Source of the DNA: Rubrivirga marina
GTDB taxonomy: Bacteria; Bacteroidota; Rhodothermia; Rhodothermales; Rubricoccaceae
DNA length: 64,000 nt
Direction: 5' to 3'
Assembly: GCF_002283365.1 (NCBI RefSeq)
Contig: NZ_MQWD01000001.1
Coordinates: forward strand, 4,410,992 to 4,474,991
The position numbers and the translations under genes are program-made. The notes under the pieces are model-generated. The model was not told the DNA's origin and ran no database searches. It saw only the letters and a list, made by a program, of their open reading frames with translations. Numbering within the stretch: position 1 is the stretch's first letter; the number at the start of each line of letters is the position of its first letter. Below are positions 8,448 to 17,055 of the stretch, one piece after another.

Positions 8448-8896
8448 GCGAGACCCTCCTCCGCGAGGCCGTCACCGAGGCGGACTGGCAGGCCGTCCGG
8501 GCCGTCCGTCAGCGCGTGTTCGTCGAGGAGCAGGCGTGCCCTCCTGAGGAGGAGTGGGACGTCCACGACGCGCCCGAGGCACGCGGGGTCGCGGTCCACC
8601 ACCTCCTCGCCGAGCACGACGGGGCGCCCGTCGGCTGCGCCCGCTGGCGGCCTGTGGGCGACGCCGTCAAGCTGGAGCGGTTCGCCGTCGTGCCCGAGGC
8701 GCGCGGCACCGGCCTCGGCCGCGCCCTCGTCGCCCGCGCCCTCGCCGACGCCCGCGCCGCCGGCCACAGACGGTTCGTCCTCCACGCCCAGACCTACATC
8801 GCCGACCTCTACGCGTCGTTCGGGTTCGAGCCGGAGGGCGACGTGTTCGATGAGGCCGGCATCGAGCACGTGAAGATGGCGTTGGAGGATCGCTAG
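8444..8896 (+). CDS. GNAT acetyltransferase (ElaA/YjcF-like)
   Basis: Predicted 150 aa, the size of a single GNAT domain. The N-terminal block AVRAVRQRVFVEEQ is characteristic of the ElaA/YjcF group. The acetyl-CoA site is visible as RFAVVPEARGTGLGRALV (the R/Q-x-x-G-x-G/A loop), and the fold ends with LYASFGFEPEG. It should transfer acetyl from acetyl-CoA to an amine, with the acceptor unknown. The GTG start is accepted because it gives a 4-nt GTGA overlap with the upstream lipoprotein gene and places the conserved block at the usual distance. The pair is likely co-transcribed. Confidence 0.88.
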   Translation: MSETLLREAVTEADWQAVRAVRQRVFVEEQACPPEEEWDVHDAPEARGVAVHHLLAEHDGAPVGCARWRPVGDAVKLERFAVVPEARGTGLGRALVARALADARAAGHRRFVLHAQTYIADLYASFGFEPEGDVFDEAGIEHVKMALEDR

Positions 8897-8912
8897 GGCC
8901 GGTTTCCCTGTT

Positions 8913-8920
8913 TACCTTCG
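8913..8920 (+). promoter_or_regulatory. candidate -7 box for tRNA-Glu
   Basis: TACCTTCG lies 37 nt before the mature tRNA 5' end. It matches the Bacteroidota primary sigma -7 consensus TAnnTTTG at all but one fixed position. No TTG was seen at the proper -33 spacing, so this is a suggestion only. Confidence 0.35.
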
Positions 8921-8956
8921 TCGTCCCGCCCGGCTGGAACCGGGTGCCTCAGACCT

Positions 8957-9029
8957 GCCGCGTTCGTCTAGAGGCCTAGGACGCCGCCCTCTCACGGCGG
9001 TAACACGGGTTCGAATCCCGTACGCGGTA
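8957..9029 (+). tRNA. tRNA-Glu (anticodon CTC)
   Basis: A full 73-nt cloverleaf can be drawn. The acceptor is GCCGCGT with ACGCGGT (G1 pairs with U72), the D arm contains GTCTAGAGGCCTAGGAC, the anticodon stem CCGCC/GGCGG closes the loop CTCTCAC with anticodon CTC, and the T arm is ACGGG-TTCGAAT-CCCGT. The D arm and anticodon arm closely resemble E. coli tRNA-Glu. The 3' CCA is not encoded (the sequence reads ACCCC), so it must be added enzymatically. The gene is single, flanked by the GNAT gene upstream and a strong terminator 4 nt downstream. Confidence 0.95.
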
Positions 9030-9032
9030 CCC

Positions 9033-9066
9033 CGCCCGGCGCCTCCTCGGCGCCGGGCGTTTTTTT
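9033..9066 (+). terminator. rho-independent terminator of tRNA-Glu
   Basis: An 11-bp perfect stem (CGCCCGGCGCC with GGCGCCGGGCG) closes a 5-nt loop and is followed by seven T residues. It begins 4 nt after the tRNA and is the clearest intrinsic terminator in the window. Confidence 0.92.
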
Positions 9067-9177
9067 GTCCGCCCGCCTCGGTAGGCTGGGTGTCGAGGTG
9101 GAGGAAGCGCGGGGCATGACAGCGCGACCAGGCGGCCCTCCGCCATCGGTGGCTCCTGCAGCGTCATGCGCCTCCGC

Positions 9178-9624
9178 TCAGTTGCCCCAAGCGAAGTAGA
9201 TCGCAGGGGTTCTGCGTCCGTCGGGACGCCCCATCTCGAGCTGCGCAGCGTGCCGGTAGGGGTACACGACGGGACCCAGCAGCGTCAGTTGAGGACGGAC
9301 GAAACCCGAACGGGTCCAATCCGCCTTCGGCCACCCTTCGACCGGCGGCAGTTCGAGCGCGCGACCGGATCCCCACCTGTAGTTCTCATTCGCTCCCCAC
9401 ACCCTACAGAGTGGACCGAAGATCTGGATGTGCCGGACGATGACGGCACCCTCGTAGTCGAGTGCGAACACCCGCTCGAAATAGTTCGCTCCACGGGGCC
9501 GCAGTCGCTCAACGAACACGATCTGCCCCGGCGCGAGCACGGGCCATTCCGCGTCGTCCGGTACGACCACGGCGCCCACGATGGGATTTCCCGATAGGTA
9601 GGGGTCCGTAGAGAACGGCGTCAC
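9178..9624 (-). CDS. S24-like (LexA/repressor C-terminal-like) orphan protein
   Basis: Predicted 148 aa with a GTG start. Residues about 25-75 follow the order of the S24 peptidase/repressor C-terminal fold: a proline turn and APGQIVFVERL (resembling the usual LxPGDxVxVxR strand), then a strand around VFALDYEGAVIVRHIQIFG, then a WGANENYRW turn (compare SDNPxY). No helix-turn-helix lies before it and I cannot identify a catalytic Ser/Lys pair, so activity is doubtful. Base composition is clearly less GC-rich and codon use less extreme than in the flanking genes, suggesting acquisition. It lies alone between tRNA-Glu and the ATP synthase terminator. The opposite-strand frame here looks random. 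Confidence 0.5.
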   Translation of the reverse strand: MTPFSTDPYLSGNPIVGAVVVPDDAEWPVLAPGQIVFVERLRPRGANYFERVFALDYEGAVIVRHIQIFGPLCRVWGANENYRWGSGRALELPPVEGWPKADWTRSGFVRPQLTLLGPVVYPYRHAAQLEMGRPDGRRTPAIYFAWGN

Positions 9625-9735
9625 AACGGTCAGGGCTCTGGAGTCGAAACGTCGATCAGGAGCCTGACGCTGGTGTGTCAGTGACCCATTGCCACGCGAC
9701 CAAGGGTGAGAGGGGACGCCGAAGCCAGGGGCCCA

Positions 9736-9774
9736 CCAAAAGACGACGCCGGGGGCGCGAAGCCCCCGGCGTCG
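9736..9774 (-). terminator. terminator of the ATP synthase operon
   Basis: Read on the - strand, a 13-bp perfect stem (CGACGCCGGGGGC with its complement) closes a 5-nt TTCGC loop and is followed by TCTTTT. It starts 25 nt after the atpG stop and marks the end of the operon before any beta or epsilon gene. Confidence 0.85.
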
Positions 9775-9798
9775 GGAATCGGAGCGGAGCCGAAAGCC

Positions 9799-10722
9799 CT
9801 AGCCCGCGTTGAGCGCCTCGGCGCCCGACGAGATCTCGATGATCTCCGTCGTGATCGCCGCCTGGCGGACGCGGTTGTAGGTCAGCTTGAGGTCCTTGAG
9901 GAGCTCGCCGGCGTTCGTCGTGGCGTTGTCCATGGCCACCATCCGGGCGCCCTGCTCGGACGCGTTCGATTCGAGGAGCGCGCGCCAGAGCTGGTACTGG
10001 AGGTACTCCGGGATGAGCCGCTCCAGCAGGACCTCCGGGGAGGGCTCGAAGAGGTACTCCACGTCGCCGGCCTCGTCGGCCTCGGTGTCGATCTGGTCCG
10101 ACTCCTCCATGAGCGGCGTGAAGAACGTCTCGGCCGGGATCGGGAGGAGCTGCTCGGCCACGCGGTTCTGCGTGATCGTGTTCTTGAACTCGTTGTAGAC
10201 GACCTCCACGACGTCCCACTCCTCGGCAAGGAAGCCCTCGACGGCGCGGTCCACGACCTCGCCCGCGAGCGGGAAGCGGAGGTCGTTGAACACGCCCTGG
10301 TAGTTGCCCACGAGCTCGAACCCGCGCTTGCCGAAGTACTCGTGCGCCTTCCGTCCGATGGCCAGGACCTTTAGCGTCCCGGCGTCGCGCTGGGCCTGGA
10401 ACCGCTCGGCGATCGTGGCCTCGGCCACCTTGAGGAGGTTCGCGTTGAACGCGCCGGCCAGCCCGCGGTCGGACGTGACCACGATGAGGAGCGCGCCGCG
10501 GATCTCCTCCCGCTCCTCGAACAGCGGGTGCGTCGCCACGTCGAGGCGGGCGCGGAGGTGCCCGATCATCTCGCGGATCTTGAACGCGTAGGGCCGCGCC
10601 GCGAAGATCCGCTCCTGCGCCTTCCGCAGCTTCGCCGCCGCCACCATCTTCATGGCGCGCGTGATCTGCTGCGTGTTCTGGACCGAGCCGATCCGGTCGC
10701 GAATGTCTCGAAGGCTAGCCAT
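9799..10722 (-). CDS. atpG: ATP synthase F1 subunit gamma
   Basis: Predicted 307 aa, near the family length of about 290 with a modest insertion. The central stalk rotor subunit is recognised from its N-terminal helix (RDIRDRIGSVQNTQQITRAMKMVAAAKLRKAQ) and the C-terminal helix (NRVRQAAITTEIIEISSGAEAL), which form the coiled coil. The middle segment, with VTSDRGLAGAFNANL and YNEFKN, gives the Rossmann-like domain. An acidic stretch near residues 205-230 (DTEADEAGD) lengthens the globular part. It is the last gene of the operon. A terminator follows and no atpD or atpC is downstream, as is usual in Bacteroidota where beta and epsilon are encoded elsewhere. Confidence 0.96.
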   Translation of the reverse strand: MASLRDIRDRIGSVQNTQQITRAMKMVAAAKLRKAQERIFAARPYAFKIREMIGHLRARLDVATHPLFEEREEIRGALLIVVTSDRGLAGAFNANLLKVAEATIAERFQAQRDAGTLKVLAIGRKAHEYFGKRGFELVGNYQGVFNDLRFPLAGEVVDRAVEGFLAEEWDVVEVVYNEFKNTITQNRVAEQLLPIPAETFFTPLMEESDQIDTEADEAGDVEYLFEPSPEVLLERLIPEYLQYQLWRALLESNASEQGARMVAMDNATTNAGELLKDLKLTYNRVRQAAITTEIIEISSGAEALNAG

Positions 10723-10800
10723 GAGTGAAGAGGGATGGAGGGAGTTGGGATGGAGGGATGGGGCGGGACGCGTCCCGCGTGGCCCATCCCCCTACCCTTC

Positions 10801-12393
<1,593 letters not shown>

Positions 12394-12422
12394 GTCGGTG
12401 GAGTACAGGAGGTCGGCCCGGT

Positions 12423-12456
12423 CCGCCTCGGGGGGTCCGGGGTCGGACCGAGGCGG
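12423..12456. repeat. dispersed palindrome copy, atpH-atpA gap
   Basis: CCGCCTCGG at 12423-12431 pairs perfectly with CCGAGGCGG at 12448-12456 across a 16-nt loop. It lies between atpH and atpA inside the operon and has no T-run, so it is unlikely to terminate. Confidence 0.7.
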
Positions 12457-12471
12457 GCAGAGCCAGCGGGG

Positions 12472-13023
12472 TTAGTTCAGGCTGACGGCGGCGCGCTGGG
12501 CGAGCTGGCCGCGGAGGGTGTCGAGCTGGTGGCGGACGCTCCGGTCGTACACGACGTCGCCGAGGCGGACGACAAGCCCGCCGATGAGCGACGGGTCGAC
12601 GCGGAGGTCCATCCGGACGGTCTTGCCAGAGCGGCCTTGGAGGGCCGTCTTGAGCCGCTCGGCCTCCTCGGCGGAGAGCGGCCGGGCCGTGCGGACGGTG
12701 GCCTCGACCGTCCCCGTCCGCTCGTCGCGGAGGAGGCGGTAGGCCTCGAGGATGTCCGGGATCTGGCCGTCGCGCTGCTTCTCCACGAGGAGGTGCAGGA
12801 AGCGGGTCGTCAGGTCCGAGACGCGCCCCTCGAAGAGCCGGTCGAGGACGGCCCGCTTCTTCGGGGACGGCACGACGGGGCTCGTCAGCGCCAGCCGGAG
12901 CTCGCGCGAGCCGTCGAGCGTCTCCGCCACCAGCGCCACGTCGGCGTCGGCGGCGTCGAGCTGGCCGGCGGACTGGGCCTCTTCGGTGAGGGCCTGGGCG
13001 TAGCGTCGGGCGACGGGGTCCAT
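12472..13023 (-). CDS. atpH: ATP synthase F1 subunit delta (OSCP)
   Basis: Predicted 183 aa, the normal length. It connects F1 to the peripheral stalk. The N-terminal helical domain begins VARRYAQALTEEAQ (the usual YAxAL signature). The C-terminal part carries the expected block with SLIGGLVVRLGDVVYDRSVRHQLDTL, matching the GGxxxxxGdxxxDxS motif. Its position between atpF and atpA is canonical. It is poorly conserved outside these blocks, as is usual for delta. Confidence 0.93.
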   Translation of the reverse strand: MDPVARRYAQALTEEAQSAGQLDAADADVALVAETLDGSRELRLALTSPVVPSPKKRAVLDRLFEGRVSDLTTRFLHLLVEKQRDGQIPDILEAYRLLRDERTGTVEATVRTARPLSAEEAERLKTALQGRSGKTVRMDLRVDPSLIGGLVVRLGDVVYDRSVRHQLDTLRGQLAQRAAVSLN

Positions 13024-13090
13024 GAGGGGGAGGCGGGATGGGCGAGGCGAGATGGGCGCTCAGAGAGCGCCACGCATCGCGCGTCGCGGA

Positions 13091-13600
13091 TCAGTTCTGC
13101 GGCAGGTCGGCGATGAACTGGTCGACGAGGCCGCGCTGCTGCTCGGCGTCGATCTCCTTGCGGAGGATCTTCTCGGCGGCGCCGACGGCCAGGGCGGCCA
13201 CCTCGGCGCGGAGCTCGCCGAGCGCCTGCTGCTTCTGGCGCTCGATGTCGGCCGAGGCCCGCTCGCGCTGCTCGGTGAGCTCGGCGGCGAGGTCGGCCTT
13301 GGCCGCCTCGCGCTGGCGGGCGGCCTCGTCGCGGGCGTCCGCGAGGATCCGCTGGGCCTGGCCCTCCGCCTCGCGGCGGGCGGCCTCGTTGTCGGACTGG
13401 AGCTGCTTCGCCTCGGCGAGCGCGGCCTCGGCCCGCGTGATCGACGCCTCGATCGTCTGCTCGCGCTCGTCGAGCGCGGACGTGATCGGGCCCCAGGCGA
13501 ACTTGCCCAGGAGGAACATCAGGAGCAGGAACGCGATGCCGAGCCAGATGGCGAGGCCGAAGTTGGCCGAGAGCAGGCTGGCAGCGAGGACGAGGGCCAT
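13091..13600 (-). CDS. atpF: ATP synthase F0 subunit b
   Basis: Predicted 169 aa. A single N-terminal membrane helix (about residues 14-32, FGLAIWLGIAFLLLMFLLG) leads to FAWGPITSALDERE, the usual hinge, and then a long charged helix rich in Ala, Glu, Arg and Gln with heptad character to the end. It forms the peripheral stalk with delta. Only one b gene is visible, so a b2 homodimer is expected. The gap to atpE upstream holds a strong hairpin. Confidence 0.94.
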   Translation of the reverse strand: MALVLAASLLSANFGLAIWLGIAFLLLMFLLGKFAWGPITSALDEREQTIEASITRAEAALAEAKQLQSDNEAARREAEGQAQRILADARDEAARQREAAKADLAAELTEQRERASADIERQKQQALGELRAEVAALAVGAAEKILRKEIDAEQQRGLVDQFIADLPQN

Positions 13601-13635
13601 CGGAGAAGCGGGCTAAAGGGGGGGTCGGGGTCACA

Positions 13636-13665
13636 CACGGCCCCGCCACAGCGGGCGGGGCCGTG
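13636..13665 (-). promoter_or_regulatory. intra-operon hairpin between atpE and atpF
   Basis: A 12-bp perfect stem (CACGGCCCCGCC with GGCGGGGCCGTG) closes a 6-nt loop. It lies in the 118-nt gap after atpE. No T-run follows on the - strand, so it looks like a 3' stabiliser or processing site, not a full terminator. That would fit the higher copy number of subunit c; this is inference. Confidence 0.55.
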
Positions 13666-13718
13666 CTCCCGGGCGTGGCGCCGGAGCGCCAGAGTGGCCG
13701 CCGAGGCGGCCGGCGTCG

Positions 13719-13946
13719 CTAGGCGATCGCCATCAGGATGCAGACGATCAGGCCGAAGAACGTCGCGCCCTCGATGAGGGCGGCGGCGATGATCATCGTC
13801 GTCCGGATGTCACCGGCGGCCTCCGGCTGGCGGGCCGAGCCTTCGAGGGCGGCGGCGGCGAGGCGGCCGATGCCGAGGCCGGCGCCGATGACGGCGAGGC
13901 CGGCGCCGAGGCCGGCGGCGAGGTAACCGAGACCGATGGGTTCCAT
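13719..13946 (-). CDS. atpE: ATP synthase F0 subunit c (proton type)
   Basis: Predicted 75 aa, two membrane helices joined by the polar loop RQPEAAGDI. The ion-binding carboxylate is Glu59 in ALIEGATFF. The ligands known for sodium-binding rings are missing: the helix-1 Gln position is Ile in GIGRLAAAA, and the residue after Glu59 is Gly instead of Ser. Proton coupling is therefore expected. The helix-1 glycine repeat (GAGLAVIGAGLGIG) is present. The gene lies between atpB and atpF and is flanked by the two largest gaps in the operon, each with inverted repeats, which may help set its higher expression. Confidence 0.95.
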   Translation of the reverse strand: MEPIGLGYLAAGLGAGLAVIGAGLGIGRLAAAALEGSARQPEAAGDIRTTMIIAAALIEGATFFGLIVCILMAIA

Positions 13947-14054
13947 GGTCGTAAAGGGTAGGGGTGGTGTTGGCGATGAAAGGGCGCGGGGCCCGGGGAT
14001 GCGGCGTGCCGCAGGGCGGCGGCCGCGGTGCGGCGCGAGCGCCGCGGTACTGGT

Positions 14055-15356
14055 TTAGGCGGAGGGCGCCGAGAAGGCCATGACGGCCTCCGTCCCGACG
14101 GTCCGCTCGTGCTCCTTGTGGACCTCCTGGTAGCCGTTCGACTGGGAGACGGCGACGTCGTGGGCCGTGAAGCCGTGGTCCTCGGAGTGGTCGTGGTCGT
14201 GCTCGTGCTCGGCCGTGGCCATCCCGATGAACAGGGCCGAGAGGATCGTGAACACGTAGGCCTGGATGAACGCGACCAGCAGCTCGAGGGCGTAGACGAA
14301 CAGCGTCAGCCCGAGCGCGGGGATCGAGGTGCCGTAGCCGGCCGCGGCGCTCATCCCGCCCACGATGAAGATGAGCCCGATGAGGTTGAGGATCACGAGG
14401 TGCCCCGCCACCATGTTGGCGAAGAGCCGGACGGCCAGGGCGAACGGCTTCGTGAACAGGCCCAGGATCTCGATCGGGATCAGGATGGGCTTGAGGAAGA
14501 CCGGGATGCCGGGGGGCCACAGGATGTGCATCCAGTAGTCCTTCGTCCCGGCGAACTGCGTGATGACGAACGTGAACAGGGCCAGGACGGCCGTCACCGT
14601 GATGTTCGCCGTCGCCGTCGCCCCGAACGGGACGAGACCGAGCAGGTTGGCGATGAGGATGAAGAAGAAGACCGTCAGGAGGTACGGGAGGTACTTGTCG
14701 GTCTTCGCGCCCAGGTTCGGCCGCGCGATCTCGTCGCGGACGTAGATCACGAGCGTCTCCAGGACATTCTGGAGCCGGCCCTTCGGCGCGCTCGTCCGCC
14801 CGACGCCGCGCTTGTACTTGTTCGCCATCGGGACGAACAGCAGGAACAGGACGCCGATGGCGATGAAGATGAACACGAGGTGTCGCGAGATCGAGAGGTC
14901 GATCAGGATCGAGCCCTCGGTCGCGACCAAGTGGGCGTCGTAAGGCGCCTCGGCCTCGACGGCCTCGCCGAGGATCTCCTCGGCGTTGGCCTCCTGCAGC
15001 TCCTCGGGGTCGAGGTCGCCGTCCACCAACCCGGCCCCTTCGGTGTCCGCCTCCGCCTCGGCCTGGTGGCCGGTGCCCTCCCCGTGGCCGCCTTCGAGGT
15101 GCGTCTCGATCCCGTAGCGTCCCGAGGCCACGGCGGCCGTCGAGGACCCGAACACGTCGAACGCGAGCGAGCCGTCGGCCCGGCGGGTCAGGAAGATGCG
15201 CGGGAGCTCGACCTTCCCGATCGGCGAGAAGTCGAGGTAGTACCCGTCGGCCGTGTGGTGGACGGCGTCGAGCTCCTCGCCCTCGGCCGCCGAGGCGGGG
15301 GCCGTGGCGACGGCGGCGACCGTCAGGAGCAGGACGAAGCGTAGGGCGGTCCGCAT
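14055..15356 (-). CDS. atpB: ATP synthase F0 subunit a with long extensions
   Basis: Predicted 433 aa, well above the usual 230-380. A signal-like N-terminus (residues 1-23, ending PASAAEG) is followed by about 140 residues of soluble, acidic, low-complexity sequence before the first core helix (about residue 160, LSISRHLVFIFIAIG). The core is conventional, with the essential Arg310 in AVRLFANMVAGH and the closing helix FIQAYVFTILSALFIG. The last 55 residues form a His/Asp/Glu-rich tail (EHEHDHDHSEDHG) ending in a short hydrophobic stretch. Bacteroidota a-subunits often have an N-terminal extension, but this one is long and the histidine cluster could bind metal. Confidence 0.95.
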   Translation of the reverse strand: MRTALRFVLLLTVAAVATAPASAAEGEELDAVHHTADGYYLDFSPIGKVELPRIFLTRRADGSLAFDVFGSSTAAVASGRYGIETHLEGGHGEGTGHQAEAEADTEGAGLVDGDLDPEELQEANAEEILGEAVEAEAPYDAHLVATEGSILIDLSISRHLVFIFIAIGVLFLLFVPMANKYKRGVGRTSAPKGRLQNVLETLVIYVRDEIARPNLGAKTDKYLPYLLTVFFFILIANLLGLVPFGATATANITVTAVLALFTFVITQFAGTKDYWMHILWPPGIPVFLKPILIPIEILGLFTKPFALAVRLFANMVAGHLVILNLIGLIFIVGGMSAAAGYGTSIPALGLTLFVYALELLVAFIQAYVFTILSALFIGMATAEHEHDHDHSEDHGFTAHDVAVSQSNGYQEVHKEHERTVGTEAVMAFSAPSA

Positions 15357-15366
15357 GCGGAGAGTC

Positions 15367-15675
15367 TTAGGCGTCGGCCTGGGGCCGGGTCTGGCCGGAC
15401 GACCGGCCGAGGACGAGGGCGACCTCCACGAGGAGGCCGCCGACGAAGAGGACCCCGAGCCCGCCGACGAACGCGCCGCGGTGGACCGGCACGAGGGCGA
15501 GCACGAGGGCGACGGCCGCCAGCACGACGGCCATCCGCACGACCATCCCGCCGAGGACGAGGTGGAGCGCCCGCTCGGAGGCGCCGTCCATCGCCTTGCG
15601 GGCCGTCCAAGCCGCCGCCGCCGCGTTGGCCGCGCCCAGAAGGGCGCCGAGCAGGAGGCTGGTGGTGACGGTCAT
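15367..15675 (-). CDS. small membrane protein, AtpI-like, first in the ATP synthase operon
   Basis: Predicted 102 aa with about four hydrophobic segments: LLLGALLGAANAAAAAW, then LVLGGMVVRMAVVLAAVALVLALV, then a helix around GLGVLFVGGLLVEVALVL. It lies 10 nt upstream of atpB and leads the operon. This position and topology match the subunit I group (AtpI), which is thought to help assemble the c-ring or supply magnesium. Sequence similarity to AtpI is weak in this group, so the call rests mostly on context. No AtpZ-like gene is seen in the 147 nt before it. Confidence 0.65.
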   Translation of the reverse strand: MTVTTSLLLGALLGAANAAAAAWTARKAMDGASERALHLVLGGMVVRMAVVLAAVALVLALVPVHRGAFVGGLGVLFVGGLLVEVALVLGRSSGQTRPQADA

Positions 15676-15764
15676 CGGGGGGACGAGAACCCGGGCTGGG
15701 GGGTCAGGGCGAGCAAGCTAGTCCGCCCCCCGCAGAGGCTCCCCCAAGCCGGGGTGAAGACCGG

Positions 15765-15780
15765 ACAAAGCGACCTTTGT
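15765..15780. promoter_or_regulatory. 16-bp palindrome in the ATP operon promoter region
   Basis: ACAAAG-CGAC-CTTTGT is an inverted repeat 90 nt before the first gene of the ATP synthase operon, in the least GC-rich part of the gap. On the - strand the right half contains TCGCTTTG, one mismatch from the TAnnTTTG -7 consensus. It could be a promoter, an operator or both. Confidence 0.35.
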
Positions 15781-15822
15781 ATGTGGCCCGTCCTGCGTCC
15801 CATCGTCCGCCCCAGCTCCCTC

Positions 15823-16419
15823 CTATTCCCCGCCCCGCTCACCCGTCTCCAGCCACGCGGCGAAGGCGTCGAGAGCTCGGCCGCGGTGGCTGATCCGGTT
15901 TTTCTCGCCGGCCCCCATCTGGGCGAACGTCCGGCCGTCGCCGTCGGTTGGGCGGAAGAGGGCGTCGTACCCGAACCCGCCCGTTCCAGACTCCTCCGTC
16001 GCGATGAGCCCCTCGCACACGCCGTCGAAGAACCGGACCCCGTCGCCGTCGACGTAGGCGAGGGCGGTGCGGAAGCGGGCCGTCCGAGTCGGCGCTCCCG
16101 CGAGCTCGGCGAGGAGCTTCCGGCGGTTGGCCTCGTCGTCTGCGTCCTCGCCAGCGTAGCGCGCGCTCCGGACGCCCGGCGCCCCGTCGAGCGCGTCGAC
16201 CTCGAGGCCGGTGTCGTCGGCGAGGGACGGGAGCCCCGTGTGGGCCCAGAGCGCACGGGCCTTCTTCTCGGCGTTACCCCGGAGCGTGTCGGCGTCCTCC
16301 TCCACCTCGGGCGCGTCGTCGAGGGAGCCGGCCGAGACGAGGTCGACGTCGAGTCCGGCGAGGCGGGCCTCCAGTTCGGCGACCTTGCCGGCGTTGCGGG
16401 TGGCGAGGACGAGGTGCAT
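15823..16419 (-). CDS. rdgB: XTP/dITP diphosphatase (RdgB/HAM1)
   Basis: Predicted 198 aa, the family length. It hydrolyses non-canonical purine nucleoside triphosphates (ITP, dITP, XTP) to monophosphates to keep them out of nucleic acids. Landmarks are ATRNAGKVAEL at the N-terminus, LADDTGLEVDAL, GVRSARYAGEDADDEANRRKL, the GGFGYDALF segment and the closing KNRISHRGRAL. The ATG at 16419 is chosen because the first strand (HLVLATRN) starts immediately after it; the longer open frame is not conserved-looking. It is on the same strand as the ATP operon, which starts 147 nt downstream. Confidence 0.95.
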   Translation of the reverse strand: MHLVLATRNAGKVAELEARLAGLDVDLVSAGSLDDAPEVEEDADTLRGNAEKKARALWAHTGLPSLADDTGLEVDALDGAPGVRSARYAGEDADDEANRRKLLAELAGAPTRTARFRTALAYVDGDGVRFFDGVCEGLIATEESGTGGFGYDALFRPTDGDGRTFAQMGAGEKNRISHRGRALDAFAAWLETGERGGE

Positions 16420-16602
16420 GGACGTGGGGGACTGGGGACGGAAGGTCCCTCCGTCGGGCCGACACCGCCAGCCCGGATCGGCACCGGACCCGATCCCAGT
16501 CCCGATCCTGCGTTGGGGCGGATCGAATCGAGGGCGCCTCCTGCCGCGCCCCCTCAAACGCTGTCCTTCCCCTCGTATTCACCGATCCCGCCCGCGGCGT
16601 CC

Positions 16603-16633
16603 TTGGTTGCACCGGGGCAGTCCCCTAGCTTTC
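16603..16633 (+). promoter_or_regulatory. candidate promoter of rpsU
   Basis: TTG at 16603-16605, a 20-nt spacer and TAGCTTTC at 16626-16633 fit the Bacteroidota -33/-7 pattern (TTG, 19-21 nt, TAnnTTTG) with one mismatch. The S21 start lies about 60 nt downstream. This is the best-spaced promoter candidate I found. Confidence 0.45.
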
Positions 16634-16694
16634 AAGGCTGCACTCGGCACGCGCCTTCCGCTCCGCTCACCCCCATAACCAGACAGGTATCGCC

Positions 16695-16892
16695 TTGGCC
16701 ATCGGCATCAAAGTACGCGACAAGGAGTCCATCGACCGCGCCCTCCGCCGCTTCAAGCGGACGGTGAACCGCGCCCGTGTCCTCCGGATCTACCGGGAGA
16801 ACATGTCCTACACGAAGCCCTCGGCGGTCCGCCGCGAGGAGCGGAAGGAGGCGGCCAAGAAGGCCCGCCGCGCGAACCGGCGCCGCTACTAG
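16695..16892 (+). CDS. rpsU: 30S ribosomal protein S21
   Basis: Predicted 65 aa, normal length. S21 is a small basic protein at the 30S platform that takes part in initiation. IKVRDKESIDRALRRFKR and the Arg/Lys-rich C-terminus (RREERKEAAKKARRANRRR) are diagnostic. No ATG lies at a suitable place; the frame opens with TTG followed by AIGIKVRD, so TTG is the likely start, which is unusual for a ribosomal protein and may limit synthesis. A long intrinsic terminator follows 38 nt after the stop, so the gene is probably monocistronic. Confidence 0.93.
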   Translation: MAIGIKVRDKESIDRALRRFKRTVNRARVLRIYRENMSYTKPSAVRREERKEAAKKARRANRRRY

Positions 16893-16930
16893 CCGACGGC
16901 CCGCTGGCGTCGACGCCAGCGCGTGACCGC

Positions 16931-16968
16931 GCGCCCGCCCCGGACGGAAGGTCCAGGGCGGGCGCTTC
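16931..16968 (+). terminator. terminator of rpsU
   Basis: GCGCCCGCCC pairs with GGGCGGGCGC over 10 bp, with an inner GGAC/GTCC stem, and is followed by TTCT. The T-run is short but the stem is strong and well placed after rpsU. Confidence 0.7.
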
Positions 16969-16977
16969 TGTGTCCGC

Positions 16978-16997
16978 CCGCCTCGGCGCCGAGGTGG
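16978..16997. repeat. dispersed palindrome copy, rpsU-pccB gap
   Basis: CCGCCTCGGC followed directly by GCCGAGGTGG, one mismatch from a perfect 20-bp palindrome. It lies just after the rpsU terminator and 58 nt before the next start. Confidence 0.7.
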
Positions 16998-17055
16998 AGG
17001 GAGCCGAACGGACCGGGGCGTCCGGTTAGCTTCCGGTCCTCCCCTCCCCCGCCCC

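Noticed and set aside
9166-9597. 143-residue + strand frame opposite the S24-like gene
   Set aside because: The opposite strand gives a better protein-like pattern with hydrophobic strands and aromatic residues; this one looks random.
9177-9799. atpD and atpC expected after atpG
   Set aside because: A strong terminator follows atpG and the next gene is an unrelated orphan; beta and epsilon must be encoded elsewhere, as is usual in Bacteroidota.
13719-13946. Sodium-type c-ring
   Set aside because: The helix-1 Gln and the Ser after the key Glu, which define sodium-binding rings, are Ile and Gly here, so proton coupling is the better call.
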